This document shows, in pieces, positions 35,523 to 45,931 of a stretch of DNA of 64,000 nt (within the stretch, counting starts at the first letter, position 1; each line of letters starts with the position of its first letter). A program made the translations under genes and the position numbers. Origin of the DNA: Verrucomicrobiota bacterium (lineage in GTDB: Bacteria > Verrucomicrobiota > Verrucomicrobiia > Limisphaerales > UBA1319); NCBI GenBank assembly GCA_022709905.1, contig JAKLHY010000031.1, positions 1 to 64,000 of the forward strand. The letters run 5' to 3'. The notes beneath the pieces are model-generated. The model had not been told where the DNA came from. It ran no database searches and saw nothing but the letters and a program-made list of their open reading frames with translations.

Positions 35523-37856
35523 ATGAAACGCTATTTCGCTTTTGGGGTGTTGCTGGTGCTGGCCGCTCTCTGTTCTCCCGGGATATCATTGCGTGCGGAT
35601 GGCTTTATTGTCGTGGATGAAGCGTATTGGTTGCCCCGGCCGCCGCATCCAGGGCCGCCCATCTGGCCACCGCGGCCGATTCCGCCCCCGCGGGAATACC
35701 TGTTCGCCCCGCTGGAGGTCACTTACCATCATGTGAGCGTCAAGATTCACGGTCAGATCGCCACCACATCTGTTGACCAGGAGTTCTTCAATCCTAATCC
35801 GTCGAGGCTCGAAGGCACCTATCTCTTCCCCATCCCCAAAGGCGCGCAAATCGACAAATTCACAATGGACATCGGGGGCAAGCAGGTCGAGGCCGAACTG
35901 CTTCCCGCGGAAAAAGCCCGCCGGATTTACGAGGACATTGTCCGCAAGGCCAAAGATCCGGCCTTGCTCGAATATGCAGACCGGGACGTGTTCAAGGTGC
36001 GTGTTTTCCCCATCGAACCCAAGAGCCCAAAGCGGATCACGATTTCTTACACTCAGGTTTTGAAGGCGGACGACGGCCTGGTCGGTTATGTGTATCCCTT
36101 GAACACCGAAAAGTTTTCCTCCAAACCCATCCAGGACGTCAGCATCAAGATCGAGTTGGAGAGCGATCGTCCTCTGAAGTCCATTTACTCCCCCAGTCAC
36201 GATGTGGAAATCAGACGACATGGACCCCGACGCGCAACAGCAGGATTTGAGGCCGTTCATGTAAAACCCGACATCGATTTCGGCCTCTATTTTGCCCAGG
36301 AAAAAGACGAGCTTGGGATTAACTTGATCGCCCATAAAATCAGCGGGGAAGACGGTTATTTCCTGCTGCTCGCCTCGCCCGGAACCGACGCCGACGACCG
36401 GAAGATCGTTCCCAAGGATGTGGTGTTTGTTCTGGATACATCCGGCTCGATGGCCGGGAAGAAGCTGGATCAAGCCAAGAAGGCCCTGCATTATTGTGTC
36501 GAGAATCTCAACGAGGGAGACCGGTTTGAAATCCTCCGGTTTTCAACCGAGACTGAACCGTTGTTTGATCGGTTTGTTGACACCTCGAAGCCCAACCGCA
36601 ACAAGGCAGCCGCGTTCATCGAGGGACTAAAGCCCACCGGGGGAACCGCAATCAACGATGCCCTGCTAAAGGCCTTGGCCCTGGCGTCCCCAGACGCCTC
36701 CGATCCGCAACGAGTGCGCGTCGTTATCTTTCTGACCGATGGAAAACCGACCATCGGAGTAACGGAGGAAACCCGGATCGTCGATAACGTGAAACAGGCT
36801 AACCCGGGTCGGACCCGAGTGTTTTGTTTTGGCATTGGCCTCGATGTGAATGCGCATCTCTTGGATAAAATCACCGAGGAGACGCGCGCCGTCAGCCAAT
36901 ATGTCCTGCCCGAGGAAGACATCGAGGTGAAAGTCTCCAACTTCTTCGCCAAGATCAAGGAACCGGTGCTGGCAAATCCGGCATTGCAGTTCACGGGTGA
37001 CGTTCGGGTGAGGCAGATGTATCCCTCGCCTTTGCCGGATTTGTTCCGGGGTGACCAGTTGGTGCTGGTGGGGCGTTACCAGGGGCAGGGGGATTCTGTC
37101 GTCCTGCTTGAGGGCATGGTCAACGGCGCCAGGCGCAAGTTTTCTTACGAGGTCAGTTTCCCCCGCGACGCGGCGGATCACGAGTTCATCCCGCGCCTTT
37201 GGGCCACCCGGCGCGTCGGCTATCTGCTCGATGAAATTCGACTCCACGGCGAGAACTCCGAACTCAAGGACGAAGTGACCGAACTGGCGCGGAAATATGG
37301 GATTGTCACCCCTTACACGGCCTATCTGATTGTCGAGGATGAGGATCGCCGGCAGGTTCCTTTGGCCTCGCAATCACTCCCACGGCTTTACAGCGACAGG
37401 GCCGTGCGACGCGAGGCCGCCGAAAACTGGCGGTCTTTTAACACGATGAAAGATGGCCAAAGCGCGGTGGCGGGCGCTCGTTACGGACAGGCGCTGAAAA
37501 TGGCCAATGCGCCAGCCCCCGCCTCTGCAAGCGGCGCCATCGAGGCGAATCGCGCCCTCGGCCTCAACGGCACGGTCGTCACCTCAGCGGCGCCTGCGCC
37601 GGATTCCCGGGCCAGACTCGTCCAGTTCGCCCAACAAGGCCAGTTTGTCGCGGGCCGTAACTTCTTCCAGAATGATCAACAGTGGATTGACGCCTCGGTC
37701 CAGAAGTTCCAGAACGCGAAACGGCAGCGGATCCAGTTTAATTCGCCCGAATACTTCGCCTTTGCGGCAAAAAATCCAAAGGCCCTGCCTTTTCTTTCGC
37801 TCGGGCAGAACGTGCAGTTCGTTCTGAACGACACGCTGTACGAAATCCACGAATAA
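35523..37856 (+). CDS. Secreted VIT plus VWA domain protein
   Basis: A 777-aa exported protein (signal YFAFGVLLVLAALCSPGISLRA). A proline-rich segment (PRPPHPGPPIWPPRP) leads into a VIT domain like that of inter-alpha-trypsin inhibitors (residues 65-190, SVDQEFFNPNPSRLEGTYLF). The VWA domain (about 300-480) has an intact MIDAS: DTSGSMAG, PTGGTAIND and FLTDGKP. The tail contains a helical region and ends NVQFVLNDTLYEI. Such proteins bind divalent metal and mediate protein interaction outside the cytoplasm. ATG 35523 (MKRYFAFG) begins the signal peptide; the open frame upstream is not coding-like. No operon partner is evident. Confidence 0.88.
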   Translation: MKRYFAFGVLLVLAALCSPGISLRADGFIVVDEAYWLPRPPHPGPPIWPPRPIPPPREYLFAPLEVTYHHVSVKIHGQIATTSVDQEFFNPNPSRLEGTYLFPIPKGAQIDKFTMDIGGKQVEAELLPAEKARRIYEDIVRKAKDPALLEYADRDVFKVRVFPIEPKSPKRITISYTQVLKADDGLVGYVYPLNTEKFSSKPIQDVSIKIELESDRPLKSIYSPSHDVEIRRHGPRRATAGFEAVHVKPDIDFGLYFAQEKDELGINLIAHKISGEDGYFLLLASPGTDADDRKIVPKDVVFVLDTSGSMAGKKLDQAKKALHYCVENLNEGDRFEILRFSTETEPLFDRFVDTSKPNRNKAAAFIEGLKPTGGTAINDALLKALALASPDASDPQRVRVVIFLTDGKPTIGVTEETRIVDNVKQANPGRTRVFCFGIGLDVNAHLLDKITEETRAVSQYVLPEEDIEVKVSNFFAKIKEPVLANPALQFTGDVRVRQMYPSPLPDLFRGDQLVLVGRYQGQGDSVVLLEGMVNGARRKFSYEVSFPRDAADHEFIPRLWATRRVGYLLDEIRLHGENSELKDEVTELARKYGIVTPYTAYLIVEDEDRRQVPLASQSLPRLYSDRAVRREAAENWRSFNTMKDGQSAVAGARYGQALKMANAPAPASASGAIEANRALGLNGTVVTSAAPAPDSRARLVQFAQQGQFVAGRNFFQNDQQWIDASVQKFQNAKRQRIQFNSPEYFAFAAKNPKALPFLSLGQNVQFVLNDTLYEIHE

Positions 37857-38090
37857 TAGCAATCCTGTTCGCGATCTGGCCCGGGTTTCCCGGGAAGCAC
37901 TTTGGCGGATTGCGGATTGTGGACTGAATGGTAGGGGCGTGGGACAGGGCCCGAAGGCATGGGGAGCTTTCCCTGAGCCGCTCTACAGGTGGCCCGGTGG
38001 CGCTCCCGCCCAATCCCGAGCTTATTTCTGGGCCGATTCCTGATAAATCCGCCGTTGTCAGCCTGGCGGCGCATCGGTTATTCATAAGCC

Positions 38091-38897
38091 ATGGAATCAC
38101 GTTTGAAAGACCAGTGGGTTTTGATCACCGGAGCGTCCAGCGGTTTCGGCGCCGCCGCCGCACGGGCTTTTGGGGCCGAAGGTTCCAGACTGCTGCTCGG
38201 CGCCCGCCGGGTTGAGCGGCTGGAAGAGGTGGCCGCCGAGGCGCGGCAGGCCGGCGCTGCCGATGCCCAGTTCCACAGCCTGGATGTCAGCTCCACCGAC
38301 AGTGCCGAAGAGTTCGTTGCCTGGGCAAAAGAGAGGATTTACGCTCATAGCCCAGGGCTCGGACGCCTGCATGTGCTTGTGAACAACGCGGGAGGCGCCC
38401 TCGGGCTCGATCCAATTGCCCAGGGAAAGGACGCCGATTGGGAGACGATGCTCCAGACCAATGTTCTGGGAATCCTCCGGATGACCCGCGCCGCGCTCCC
38501 CTTGATGCTGGGACAGCCCGGGGGGGCGATTATCAACATTGGCTCCATCGCGGGACGCGAGGTTTACGAGGGGGGCACGGTCTATTGCGCCGCAAAAGCC
38601 GGCGAACTCCAGATCACGCGCGGATTGAGGCTTGAATTGCTCGGGACCGGTCTGCGGGTCTGCACAATCGATCCCGGCATGGCCGAGACCGAGTTTTCCA
38701 TCGTCCGATTCAAAGGCGACTCGGCCCGAGCCCGTAAAGTCTACGAAGGCGTTCATCCTCTGACGGCCGAAGACGTGGCCGAGACCATCGTTTGGGTGGC
38801 CAATCGCCCCCCGCATGTCTGCATCGACGAATTGATCATCAAATGCGCGGCGCAGGCCGCCGTCCAGAAGGTTCACCGTCAGGGCGCGCAACGCTGA
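38091..38897 (+). CDS. Short-chain dehydrogenase/reductase, YdfG-like
   Basis: A 268-aa cytoplasmic oxidoreductase. The NAD(P)-binding motif is VLITGASSGFGAAAARAF, NNAG lies in LHVLVNNAGGALG, and the catalytic residues appear as Ser in IINIGSIAG and Tyr-x3-Lys in YCAAKAGE. The C-terminal pattern VYEGVHPLTAEDVAETIVWVANRPPHV is close to YdfG-type 3-hydroxy acid dehydrogenases (L-allo-threonine/serine dehydrogenase). An Arg after the first glycine-rich strand (GARRVERLEE) suggests NADP preference. It stands alone on the strand. Confidence 0.92.
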   Translation: MESRLKDQWVLITGASSGFGAAAARAFGAEGSRLLLGARRVERLEEVAAEARQAGAADAQFHSLDVSSTDSAEEFVAWAKERIYAHSPGLGRLHVLVNNAGGALGLDPIAQGKDADWETMLQTNVLGILRMTRAALPLMLGQPGGAIINIGSIAGREVYEGGTVYCAAKAGELQITRGLRLELLGTGLRVCTIDPGMAETEFSIVRFKGDSARARKVYEGVHPLTAEDVAETIVWVANRPPHVCIDELIIKCAAQAAVQKVHRQGAQR

Positions 38898-39121
38898 TCG
38901 ATCCGGATATTCGAGGGTCAGAGTGACGTGTTCGGCGAGGATTTCCCCGACGGTTGAATTTTTTGACTGCGCGCCGTCTCGATTGGGGGCTTGACGTCAT
39001 CTCGGATCGATATAGGTTCTTTTCAGCGTATAATCCGGCGAGAGTGTTCTGTTACGGGTCTGGCCGCGCCATCGAGGCCGGGCATCTTCAGAGCACACTA
39101 AACAGCGCATCCATCTGGCTT

Positions 39122-41527
39122 ATGAACAAATCCATTCGAATCCTGACGGCAACCTGCATGCTGGTCCTCACAACGTCTCAAGCCCTGGCTCAATTCATCT
39201 TTGAAAAGGCCTGGAGCATTCCCGCGGGTGAGCGCGATTATATTACTTCGACCGCCAACGAGCGGGGAATTGCCATCAACCCCATAACCGGCCATGTCCT
39301 GATCGTCAGCCGTTCCACCGGAAACCAGATTGCCATCCTCGACGGGGATACCGGCGCTGAAATGGGTTTTTTGGACATGACAGATGTCGCCGGAGGCACC
39401 TTTCCCATCAGCGCCCTGGGCGTGGCGGACGATGGCGTGATTTATGCCGCGAACCTCGTCTCGCCTTCGGCGGACTCGCGTCCGTTTAAAATCTATCGTT
39501 GGGCGGATGAATCGGCCATTCCTTCGGTGGCGTATGAAGGCAATGTCAGCGATGGCATGCGGTTTGGTGATTGCCTCGATGTGCGAGGGGCCGGAATCCA
39601 GACCCAGATTGCGGCGGGCTCAGGCAACGCTGCCAACGCGGTGAGATTTGCGATCTTTACGACGGTGGACGGTTCGAGCTTCACCCCGGTATTATTCTCG
39701 CCGGCCACTGTGGCGGCGGGTCAAATGCAGAAAGGCATTGCCTTTGGCGCGGGCGATACCGTCTATGGCAAAATCAACGGCACGCCGGTTCGACATGCAA
39801 GCTTCGATCTGGCAACCGGAAAGTCGGCCTTGATCGGGAGCGTTGATGTTCATGTCAACATTTCACCTGTCTCATTCGAAGCCACCCACAACCTGATGGC
39901 CGGCGTCAACTACTCGAGCCACGAATTGCTGATCTATGATATCGAGGATCTCTCCGCCATGACGCAGATTGCGTCGTTCCTTTTCCCGGAACCTTTCACG
40001 GCCAATCGAAACGGCGTGGGGGCAGTTGATTTCGGCGCCGGCAAATTGGCGGCCCTGGACACCCAGAACGGCGTGTTGGTCTATCGCGTGCGGAAATCTG
40101 AGGTGCCCGTCGAGCCCACGATTACCCTCCAGCCTGTCCCACAAAGCGTTCTGACCGGGGGGCGAACCTCCTTTTCTGTCGGGGCCAGCGGCACCAAACC
40201 ACTCTACGTCCAGTGGTATCTCGATGACATTCCTGTGCCGGGCGCAACGAATTTCAACCTGCAATTGACGGCTGTGCCGGCCGCCGCCGCCGGAAATTAC
40301 ACCGCCGTCGTGACCAATGTCGTCGGCTCGACGACGTCTGTTTCCGCCGCTTTGACGGTGATTCCCCTGGTTTCTTCTGAGGCATTGACGAAGATCTGGA
40401 GTCTCGGACCCGGAACACGCCCTTATCTTGCCAACGATAACAACCATCGCGGAATGACCTATAACCCCATGAGTCAGAGCGTTCTGGTCGTAAGCCGAAC
40501 CCTGGGCAATACGAACATCTACGTCCTGGATGCCATGACCGGCGCGGACAAACATCGCCTCAACAACCTGGGGGCCGACGGACTAAACTTGATCTCCGGC
40601 GGTACCTTTGCGCTTAACATGATTGGGGCCGCTGACGACGGGGCCGTCTTTGCCGCGAACCTGACCACGGACGGCAACGGTTTCACGATTTATCGCTGGG
40701 AAAACGATGCCTCAAACACGGTTCCCACCCTCGCGTATGGCCCGGCGAATCCGGGCATCACGCGCTGTGGCGATACTCTCGCTGTCCGGGGCGCCGGGAC
40801 CGATACCCAGATCCTTGTTGCCTCACGCAACACCAACCTCGTGGCTGTGTTTACCACAGCCGATGGAACCCTGTTCGAACCCACGGTTATCACGACCGCC
40901 GATGCTTCGGCCGGCAACTTTGGACTGGGGGTTGCCTTTGGCGATGGAAATACGTTCTGGGGTAAGTCCGGTAATGCCTCTCTGCGCCATGTCCAGTTCG
41001 ATCTCGCCACCGGGATTGGCGTCACCTTGCATAACTACGCAGCCACCAATTTTCCGGCCACCCTCGGCCCGATTGGCGTCGATGTCAAAAACGACTGGAT
41101 CGCCGGCATCGCGGTGGAAAATCCGGATAACCTGCGGCTCTATGATGCCTCGGACCCGGACCAGCTTCCGATTCTGATTGACCAGGAGCTCTTTGATGCG
41201 GACAACGACAACCTCAATGGAACCGGCGCGCTGGCTGTTGGGGAAGGTCTGCTCTTTGCTTTGGATTCCAATAACGGCCTCTTGGCCTTCCAATCGAAGA
41301 AACCTTCACCGTCCACTCCGCCCACTCTGAGTGATCCAAAGGTCAATGGCGACAATTTCGAGTTCATCATCAACGGACAGGCGGGCGCGACCTACGGGAT
41401 TCAGGTCAGCACAGACTTCCAGAACTGGACGGAGCTTCCGGCGATCACCGTGAGCGGGCCTTCAGGCAAGGCGACGGTTTCCATTGTGGGCGCCGGAACG
41501 CAATTCTATCGGGCGGTTCTCAAGTAA
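39122..41527 (+). CDS. Secreted protein with duplicated DUF4623-like propellers flanking an Ig domain
   Basis: An 801-aa exported protein (signal ILTATCMLVLTTSQALAQ). Residues 25-330 and 425-730 are two copies of one domain. Parallel motifs are AWSIPAGERDYI / IWSLGPGTRPYL, ERGIAINPITGHVLIVSRS / HRGMTYNPMSQSVLVVSRT and RFGDCLDVRGAGIQTQI / RCGDTLAVRGAGTDTQI. Between them lies an immunoglobulin-like domain (TITLQPVPQSVLTGGRTSF to AAGNYTAVVTNVVG). A C-terminal module (GATYGIQVSTDFQNWTEL) resembles domains common in Verrucomicrobiota extracellular proteins. Its role is unknown, probably adhesive or enzymatic at the cell surface. Confidence 0.78.
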   Translation: MNKSIRILTATCMLVLTTSQALAQFIFEKAWSIPAGERDYITSTANERGIAINPITGHVLIVSRSTGNQIAILDGDTGAEMGFLDMTDVAGGTFPISALGVADDGVIYAANLVSPSADSRPFKIYRWADESAIPSVAYEGNVSDGMRFGDCLDVRGAGIQTQIAAGSGNAANAVRFAIFTTVDGSSFTPVLFSPATVAAGQMQKGIAFGAGDTVYGKINGTPVRHASFDLATGKSALIGSVDVHVNISPVSFEATHNLMAGVNYSSHELLIYDIEDLSAMTQIASFLFPEPFTANRNGVGAVDFGAGKLAALDTQNGVLVYRVRKSEVPVEPTITLQPVPQSVLTGGRTSFSVGASGTKPLYVQWYLDDIPVPGATNFNLQLTAVPAAAAGNYTAVVTNVVGSTTSVSAALTVIPLVSSEALTKIWSLGPGTRPYLANDNNHRGMTYNPMSQSVLVVSRTLGNTNIYVLDAMTGADKHRLNNLGADGLNLISGGTFALNMIGAADDGAVFAANLTTDGNGFTIYRWENDASNTVPTLAYGPANPGITRCGDTLAVRGAGTDTQILVASRNTNLVAVFTTADGTLFEPTVITTADASAGNFGLGVAFGDGNTFWGKSGNASLRHVQFDLATGIGVTLHNYAATNFPATLGPIGVDVKNDWIAGIAVENPDNLRLYDASDPDQLPILIDQELFDADNDNLNGTGALAVGEGLLFALDSNNGLLAFQSKKPSPSTPPTLSDPKVNGDNFEFIINGQAGATYGIQVSTDFQNWTELPAITVSGPSGKATVSIVGAGTQFYRAVLK

Positions 41528-41572
41528 TCGATGATGATTGCCTTTTATCAGATTACCTTCTGACATATTGTT

Positions 41573-42838
41573 ATGAATCGAGCAAAGAACCTCGTTTGGC
41601 TGTTGTCGTTTTTCGCCACGATGGTGGCTGCTGAAAACTGGCCGCAATGGCGCGGTCCGAACGGCAACAGCAGCACCCTGGCCGGCCGTTTTCCCTTCCG
41701 GTGGACCGCCGAAGATGTCGCCTGGAAAATTGACTTGCCCGGCAAAGGGACCTCCACGCCCATGGTGTGGGACGATCGGATCTATCTGACCACCCCTGCG
41801 GACGGGCAAGACGCAGTCCTGGCGTTGGATTTCAATGGGAAACAGTTGTGGCTGGCCAAGCTCGGCCCCGAAAGCCCCCCCAAACACCGCACCCTGGGAT
41901 CGAGCTGTAACGGATCGCCCGCAACGGCCGGCCGGGGGTTGTTTGTCTACTTCAGGAGCGGCTGTTTCGCCGCGCTGGAATTCGATGGCACAGTGCGTTG
42001 GAAGACGAATCTGGTCGAGAAATTCGGACCCGAACGGCTCTTCTGGGACTCTGGGACTTCGCCTGTTGTTGTGGGCGATTTGGTCGTTCTGACCCGCATG
42101 CACCAGGGAGAATCGTGGATTGCGGGTTTCGACCAGGCCACAGGCGCCTTGCGATGGCAGCAAAAGCGCAATTACTCAACCCCGATCGAGAACGACAACG
42201 GGTATTCAACTCCCGTGGTGTTCGAACACGCGAGCCGAAAAGCCCTCTTGGCCTGGGGGGCCGAGCATCTCACCGCTCACGACGCGACGGACGGCCGCCT
42301 GCTTTGGTCCGCCAGTGGGTTCAATCCCAAAGGCACCGGATACTGGCCGGCCATTGCGACGCCGGTTATCGGCGGTAATGTGGTCATTACACCCGTCGGA
42401 CGCGACGATCGCCCCGGTCAATCCTCACTGTGCGGCATTCGGTTGGGCGGCAGCGGTGACGTCACTGAAACCCATCGTGCGTGGAAAAGGGATGACGTGG
42501 GCGTGTTCGTTTCGTCTCCTGCTGAATACAAAGGCTGGATCTATGTGCTGCGTCATCGTGGCGAACTGGTCTGTCTGGATCCGGCCACCGGCCAGACGTT
42601 ATGGTCCGGCGCGTTCCCGAAGGCCGCGGCTCCATACTACTCTTCGCCAGTCATTGCCAACGGGATTCTCTACGCGGCCAGGGAAGACGGAATGGTGTTT
42701 TCGGCCCGGGTGGAGGATCGATTCGAACTGCTCGGGGAAAACCCGATGGGAGAACGGATTGTGGCCACCCCAGTTCCGGTGAACAATGGTCTGCTCCTTC
42801 GCGGGGACGAGCACCTGTTTCGGGTGATTGCGAAATGA
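41573..42838 (+). CDS. Secreted PQQ-like beta-propeller protein
   Basis: A 421-aa exported protein (signal LVWLLSFFATMVAA). The mature start NWPQWRGPNGNS is the hallmark of PQQ-like propeller proteins of PVC bacteria. Blades show STPMVWDDRIYLTTP, LALDFNGKQLW, AGFDQATGALRW and VCLDPATGQTLWSG. Most such proteins lack PQQ-ligating residues, so quinone binding should not be assumed. It follows the DUF4623-like gene by 45 bases and may be co-transcribed. Confidence 0.87.
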   Translation: MNRAKNLVWLLSFFATMVAAENWPQWRGPNGNSSTLAGRFPFRWTAEDVAWKIDLPGKGTSTPMVWDDRIYLTTPADGQDAVLALDFNGKQLWLAKLGPESPPKHRTLGSSCNGSPATAGRGLFVYFRSGCFAALEFDGTVRWKTNLVEKFGPERLFWDSGTSPVVVGDLVVLTRMHQGESWIAGFDQATGALRWQQKRNYSTPIENDNGYSTPVVFEHASRKALLAWGAEHLTAHDATDGRLLWSASGFNPKGTGYWPAIATPVIGGNVVITPVGRDDRPGQSSLCGIRLGGSGDVTETHRAWKRDDVGVFVSSPAEYKGWIYVLRHRGELVCLDPATGQTLWSGAFPKAAAPYYSSPVIANGILYAAREDGMVFSARVEDRFELLGENPMGERIVATPVPVNNGLLLRGDEHLFRVIAK

Positions 42839-43061
42839 TGCCTTCCACCGCCTGCCTGAGCCGTGAGCAGCACGATCGCCTGGCGATAAAACCTCTTTTC
42901 GGAAGTTCCTGCGGGCAACCGGTCCAGCCAATCCTATGCTGCAGGTGCGACATAAAATTGTCCTGCGTCAGGCATAACTGATGTTTAAGGCAGCAAACGA
43001 GCCGACTTGGACTGTGCAGAAGAGGCCACGCAGGGCCAGGGCGCAAGAAAAGGCTCCAGTC

Positions 43062-44534
43062 TCAGGGCGATGGGACCGATGAGGGCGGCGCGTTGGTGGA
43101 AGGGGGCATGCCAAGGCGAGCGCGCAGTTGAGCCACCATGGCGTGGACCGAGGGGGCGGCGTCGGCTGGGGGATTTGTGATTTGATCGACGATGGTCTGT
43201 CGCAGGTGAGCCAGGGAAGGCAGTCCGACGCGCACCTTCTGGTTATCGGGGATGGAATCCTGGAATCGTTGCCAGACCTTTTGGGCGAGGAGGGCGTAAC
43301 CGGTGGCCTGGTCTTCTTCGCCGATGGCCAAGCTGTAAAGAGATTTTTTAATCAGGCCTTCGATGATGGCTTTGACGCGGTCCGTGGAGGTTTCGCCGAC
43401 GTCCTCCTGAACACGGCGGACGGCGTATTCATCCAGGGTCAAGGTGCCCGGCATGGAGGTCTCGTCATTCATGATCAGGGGTTTGTTCGGGTATTTATCC
43501 TGGATGATCCGGAACCATCGGGCCGCTTCAGAAAGTCGGTTATGCGTGTAAAGAAAGTAGACGGCATCGCGCAGGAAGTTGCGATGGCCGCCCTTGATAT
43601 GTTCCCGCATTTCGGCGTCATCGCGCATCATGTCTTCATAGGCCTGGTTGGCTTTGTCGATGATATCGAGATTGGGGCCGAACTCGAAGGTGCGATCGAA
43701 GGGATTTTCCACGAGCCGGCCGCGTTGAAAGGAGAGCTGCATGGATTGGTAGATGACGCGGCGGAGGGTGATGAGTTCCTCGGGTTTGGCCATTTTAAGG
43801 CCGAGGATGGCCCAATAGATGGCGTGAGCTTCGGGCAGGCGCCACTCGAGCGGGCCATAGGTTTCATCGACGGCCCTCATTTGGAGGGGATCCATCTTAA
43901 ATTTTTCCCTGAGCAACTTGGCGCGGGCCCGGAGTTCATCGGTCTGCGGATCGATCAGGGCCTCGTAGTTGGGCTGTCCGGGACCGAAGAGGTCGATGAT
44001 TTGTTCGGCCCAGGCTTGTTTGTAGAACATGTGGGCCTCGTCGAGATAGAAGCCGATCTTGTGCTGAAAAAACCAGGCGAGCTCGCGATAGATGAGCGTC
44101 TCCTTGGGATTGTATCGCAGGCCGCGATCTCGGAGCAGTTCGATTCCGGCAAGGACCCAGCGCCAGCGTTCGGGTGGATCCCGGAATTTGATGGAGATAT
44201 TGTAGACCAGATTCCAGGCCTGATTAACCCAGACGGAGGCAAATGTGGGCTGTAATTTGGTGATCCAATCGGCCAGCTGTATCATTTCGAAATACTTGCC
44301 CTGGTCCTGAAGATCGACGGCCCTGACCCAGAGAGCATTCGCAATCAAGCCGCGAAAACCGCCGAGCGCGACGGTGGTGAATGCCAGAATCGGCGGGGCG
44401 TTTTCAAGCGGGGCGATTCGTGTGAGCCCCAGGTCAGCCCGAGATTGGTTCAGGGACTGCTGGGTGAAATGCACAAGCACCAGCAAAAGCACCGCCGCGA
44501 TGACGAGGATCGTTTTGTAGGCTCGAGAGGTCAT
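43062..44534 (-). CDS. Membrane-anchored TPR-like helical protein, last gene of the SPFH/ABC operon
   Basis: A 490-aa protein with one N-terminal transmembrane helix (ILVIAAVLLLVLVHF) and a large extracytoplasmic all-helical domain. Conserved-looking segments include GGFRGLIANALWVRAVDLQDQ and KYFEMIQLADWITKLQPTF, WVNQAWNLVYNIS, YNPKETLIYRELAWFFQHK and DAVYFLYTHNRLSEAARW; the spacing suggests degenerate TPR repeats. The tail is Pro/Ser-rich. No catalytic motif is seen. Its start overlaps the stop of the ABC permease by one base (TGATG), so it belongs to the transporter complex, perhaps as a periplasmic adaptor. Confidence 0.75.
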   Translation of the reverse strand: MTSRAYKTILVIAAVLLLVLVHFTQQSLNQSRADLGLTRIAPLENAPPILAFTTVALGGFRGLIANALWVRAVDLQDQGKYFEMIQLADWITKLQPTFASVWVNQAWNLVYNISIKFRDPPERWRWVLAGIELLRDRGLRYNPKETLIYRELAWFFQHKIGFYLDEAHMFYKQAWAEQIIDLFGPGQPNYEALIDPQTDELRARAKLLREKFKMDPLQMRAVDETYGPLEWRLPEAHAIYWAILGLKMAKPEELITLRRVIYQSMQLSFQRGRLVENPFDRTFEFGPNLDIIDKANQAYEDMMRDDAEMREHIKGGHRNFLRDAVYFLYTHNRLSEAARWFRIIQDKYPNKPLIMNDETSMPGTLTLDEYAVRRVQEDVGETSTDRVKAIIEGLIKKSLYSLAIGEEDQATGYALLAQKVWQRFQDSIPDNQKVRVGLPSLAHLRQTIVDQITNPPADAAPSVHAMVAQLRARLGMPPSTNAPPSSVPSP

Positions 44535-45931
44535 CAGGCGGATCCTTGTGCCGTGGCCAGTTCGCGGCGCGTGAAGAGCGTGATGCCGATGATCGCAAAC
44601 AACCCGCCCATGAGCACCACGATCTGCAGCAGGGCAAGGCCCAACTGTTCCCAGGTGACGCTCCGGCCGGTGCTGAGCAGGTCAATCGGAGAAAAGCCCT
44701 GAACCAGGTTGATGATCTTGAGCAGACAGGAAAACAGAAAAACAACCATTTGATCGATCCAGAGCGGGTGTGTGATTTGACCGGTGTCGTGGTCGACACC
44801 TGAAATGCCGCCTTCCTCGATCACCTGGGCGAGGGTGCCGCTGGAAAGACCGACAATCAAGGCCGCCAGCGACACAAACGAGGCCACGGGAAAGGAGAGA
44901 AAACTGCCCGCTGCCAGTCCCAGCGCCGCCAGAAGCGCCAGCCAGCAGGCAATGATTCCCAGGCCGCGAACAAAATTCAGAGTAAAACCGCCTTCGCGAT
45001 AGAGCACTTCCATCCCGTCCGTCAGATCGAAGAGCAGCGTTTCCTCGTTCTGGTTCTGAAACTCGATGTTAAGAACGCCCTGATCGCTGAAGAGGTTGGG
45101 GGGGACAGCGAACTCATGGAAGGCCCCAGCGGCGAGGGTCATTTGGTCCCTCCAGGTTTTCGGAGATTCCGGAACCCCAACCTGCCAGGTTGCCAGGTAA
45201 CTTCGGGGATTAAATTCCAATTCCACGGGCGTCACTCCCGCAGCCATAAATTTGACCCGCAAGAACAGTGGCTTGTCCTTAACCCGATTCTTGGCAATGC
45301 CCAGGGGGATCTCCCAACGACGGCCATAACCGGGAGGAACGAGCTGGAAACGGGCCTTCACCTGTTCTTCGATCTGCTGGCGAAAGAGCCTTTGGTCCAG
45401 AGTCGAGAATTGCGGATTCTGGGCCTGTTGTTCGAGGACTTTTTCCACGATCTCGCGCCAGGGGGGCGTGGGTTCCTTCAGGGATCCACGAGCCACCAGG
45501 ACCTCGTTCCGAAGAATGGCTTGTTGTTCGGGGGGGAGTTTGCTGGCTCGCCATTGCAGCACCCCAAAGATGGCGCCGCCCGCCACTCCGAGCAGGATGA
45601 GGTTCAGAATCATAATGCCCATCCACTTGCCGACCCAGATCTGCCAGCGGGCAATCGGTTTTACGACGACCATCTGCATCTGACATTCTTCAACATCCCG
45701 GGCCAAGGTTCCAGTGGCCAGCCATAAAGTGGCCAGGCCCAGCAGAGCCGTTGTGACCCCCAAGGTGTAGGTCAGCAGGATCTGAGTGAAACCCCGTGCC
45801 GTTCCGTCGTCCCGAATAATTAATGGAACCAGCACCACCAAGGCGAGGACCACGACCGCCAGGAGCATCACCAACCGATACCGCATGGCGGCTCTGAGCG
45901 TGAGGAGCGCGATGGACAACACCCGCTTCAT
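44534..45931 (-). CDS. ABC-2-type permease with large extracytoplasmic domain
   Basis: A 465-aa membrane protein. Helices are predicted near 20-40 (LVMLLAVVVLALVVLVPLII), 50-75, 105-130 (GIMILNLILLGVAGGAIFGVL), then after a 190-residue hydrophilic segment at 320-345, 350-375, 400-420 and 435-455. The motif LARDVEECQMQMVVVKPIARWQIWVGKW is a typical ABC-2 export element. The hydrophilic insert (about 130-310) has a beta-rich end (RVKFMAAGVTPVELEFNPRSY) and probably lies outside the cytoplasm. It overlaps the ATPase gene upstream (ATGA) and the TPR-like gene downstream. Confidence 0.85.
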   Translation of the reverse strand: MKRVLSIALLTLRAAMRYRLVMLLAVVVLALVVLVPLIIRDDGTARGFTQILLTYTLGVTTALLGLATLWLATGTLARDVEECQMQMVVVKPIARWQIWVGKWMGIMILNLILLGVAGGAIFGVLQWRASKLPPEQQAILRNEVLVARGSLKEPTPPWREIVEKVLEQQAQNPQFSTLDQRLFRQQIEEQVKARFQLVPPGYGRRWEIPLGIAKNRVKDKPLFLRVKFMAAGVTPVELEFNPRSYLATWQVGVPESPKTWRDQMTLAAGAFHEFAVPPNLFSDQGVLNIEFQNQNEETLLFDLTDGMEVLYREGGFTLNFVRGLGIIACWLALLAALGLAAGSFLSFPVASFVSLAALIVGLSSGTLAQVIEEGGISGVDHDTGQITHPLWIDQMVVFLFSCLLKIINLVQGFSPIDLLSTGRSVTWEQLGLALLQIVVLMGGLFAIIGITLFTRRELATAQGSA

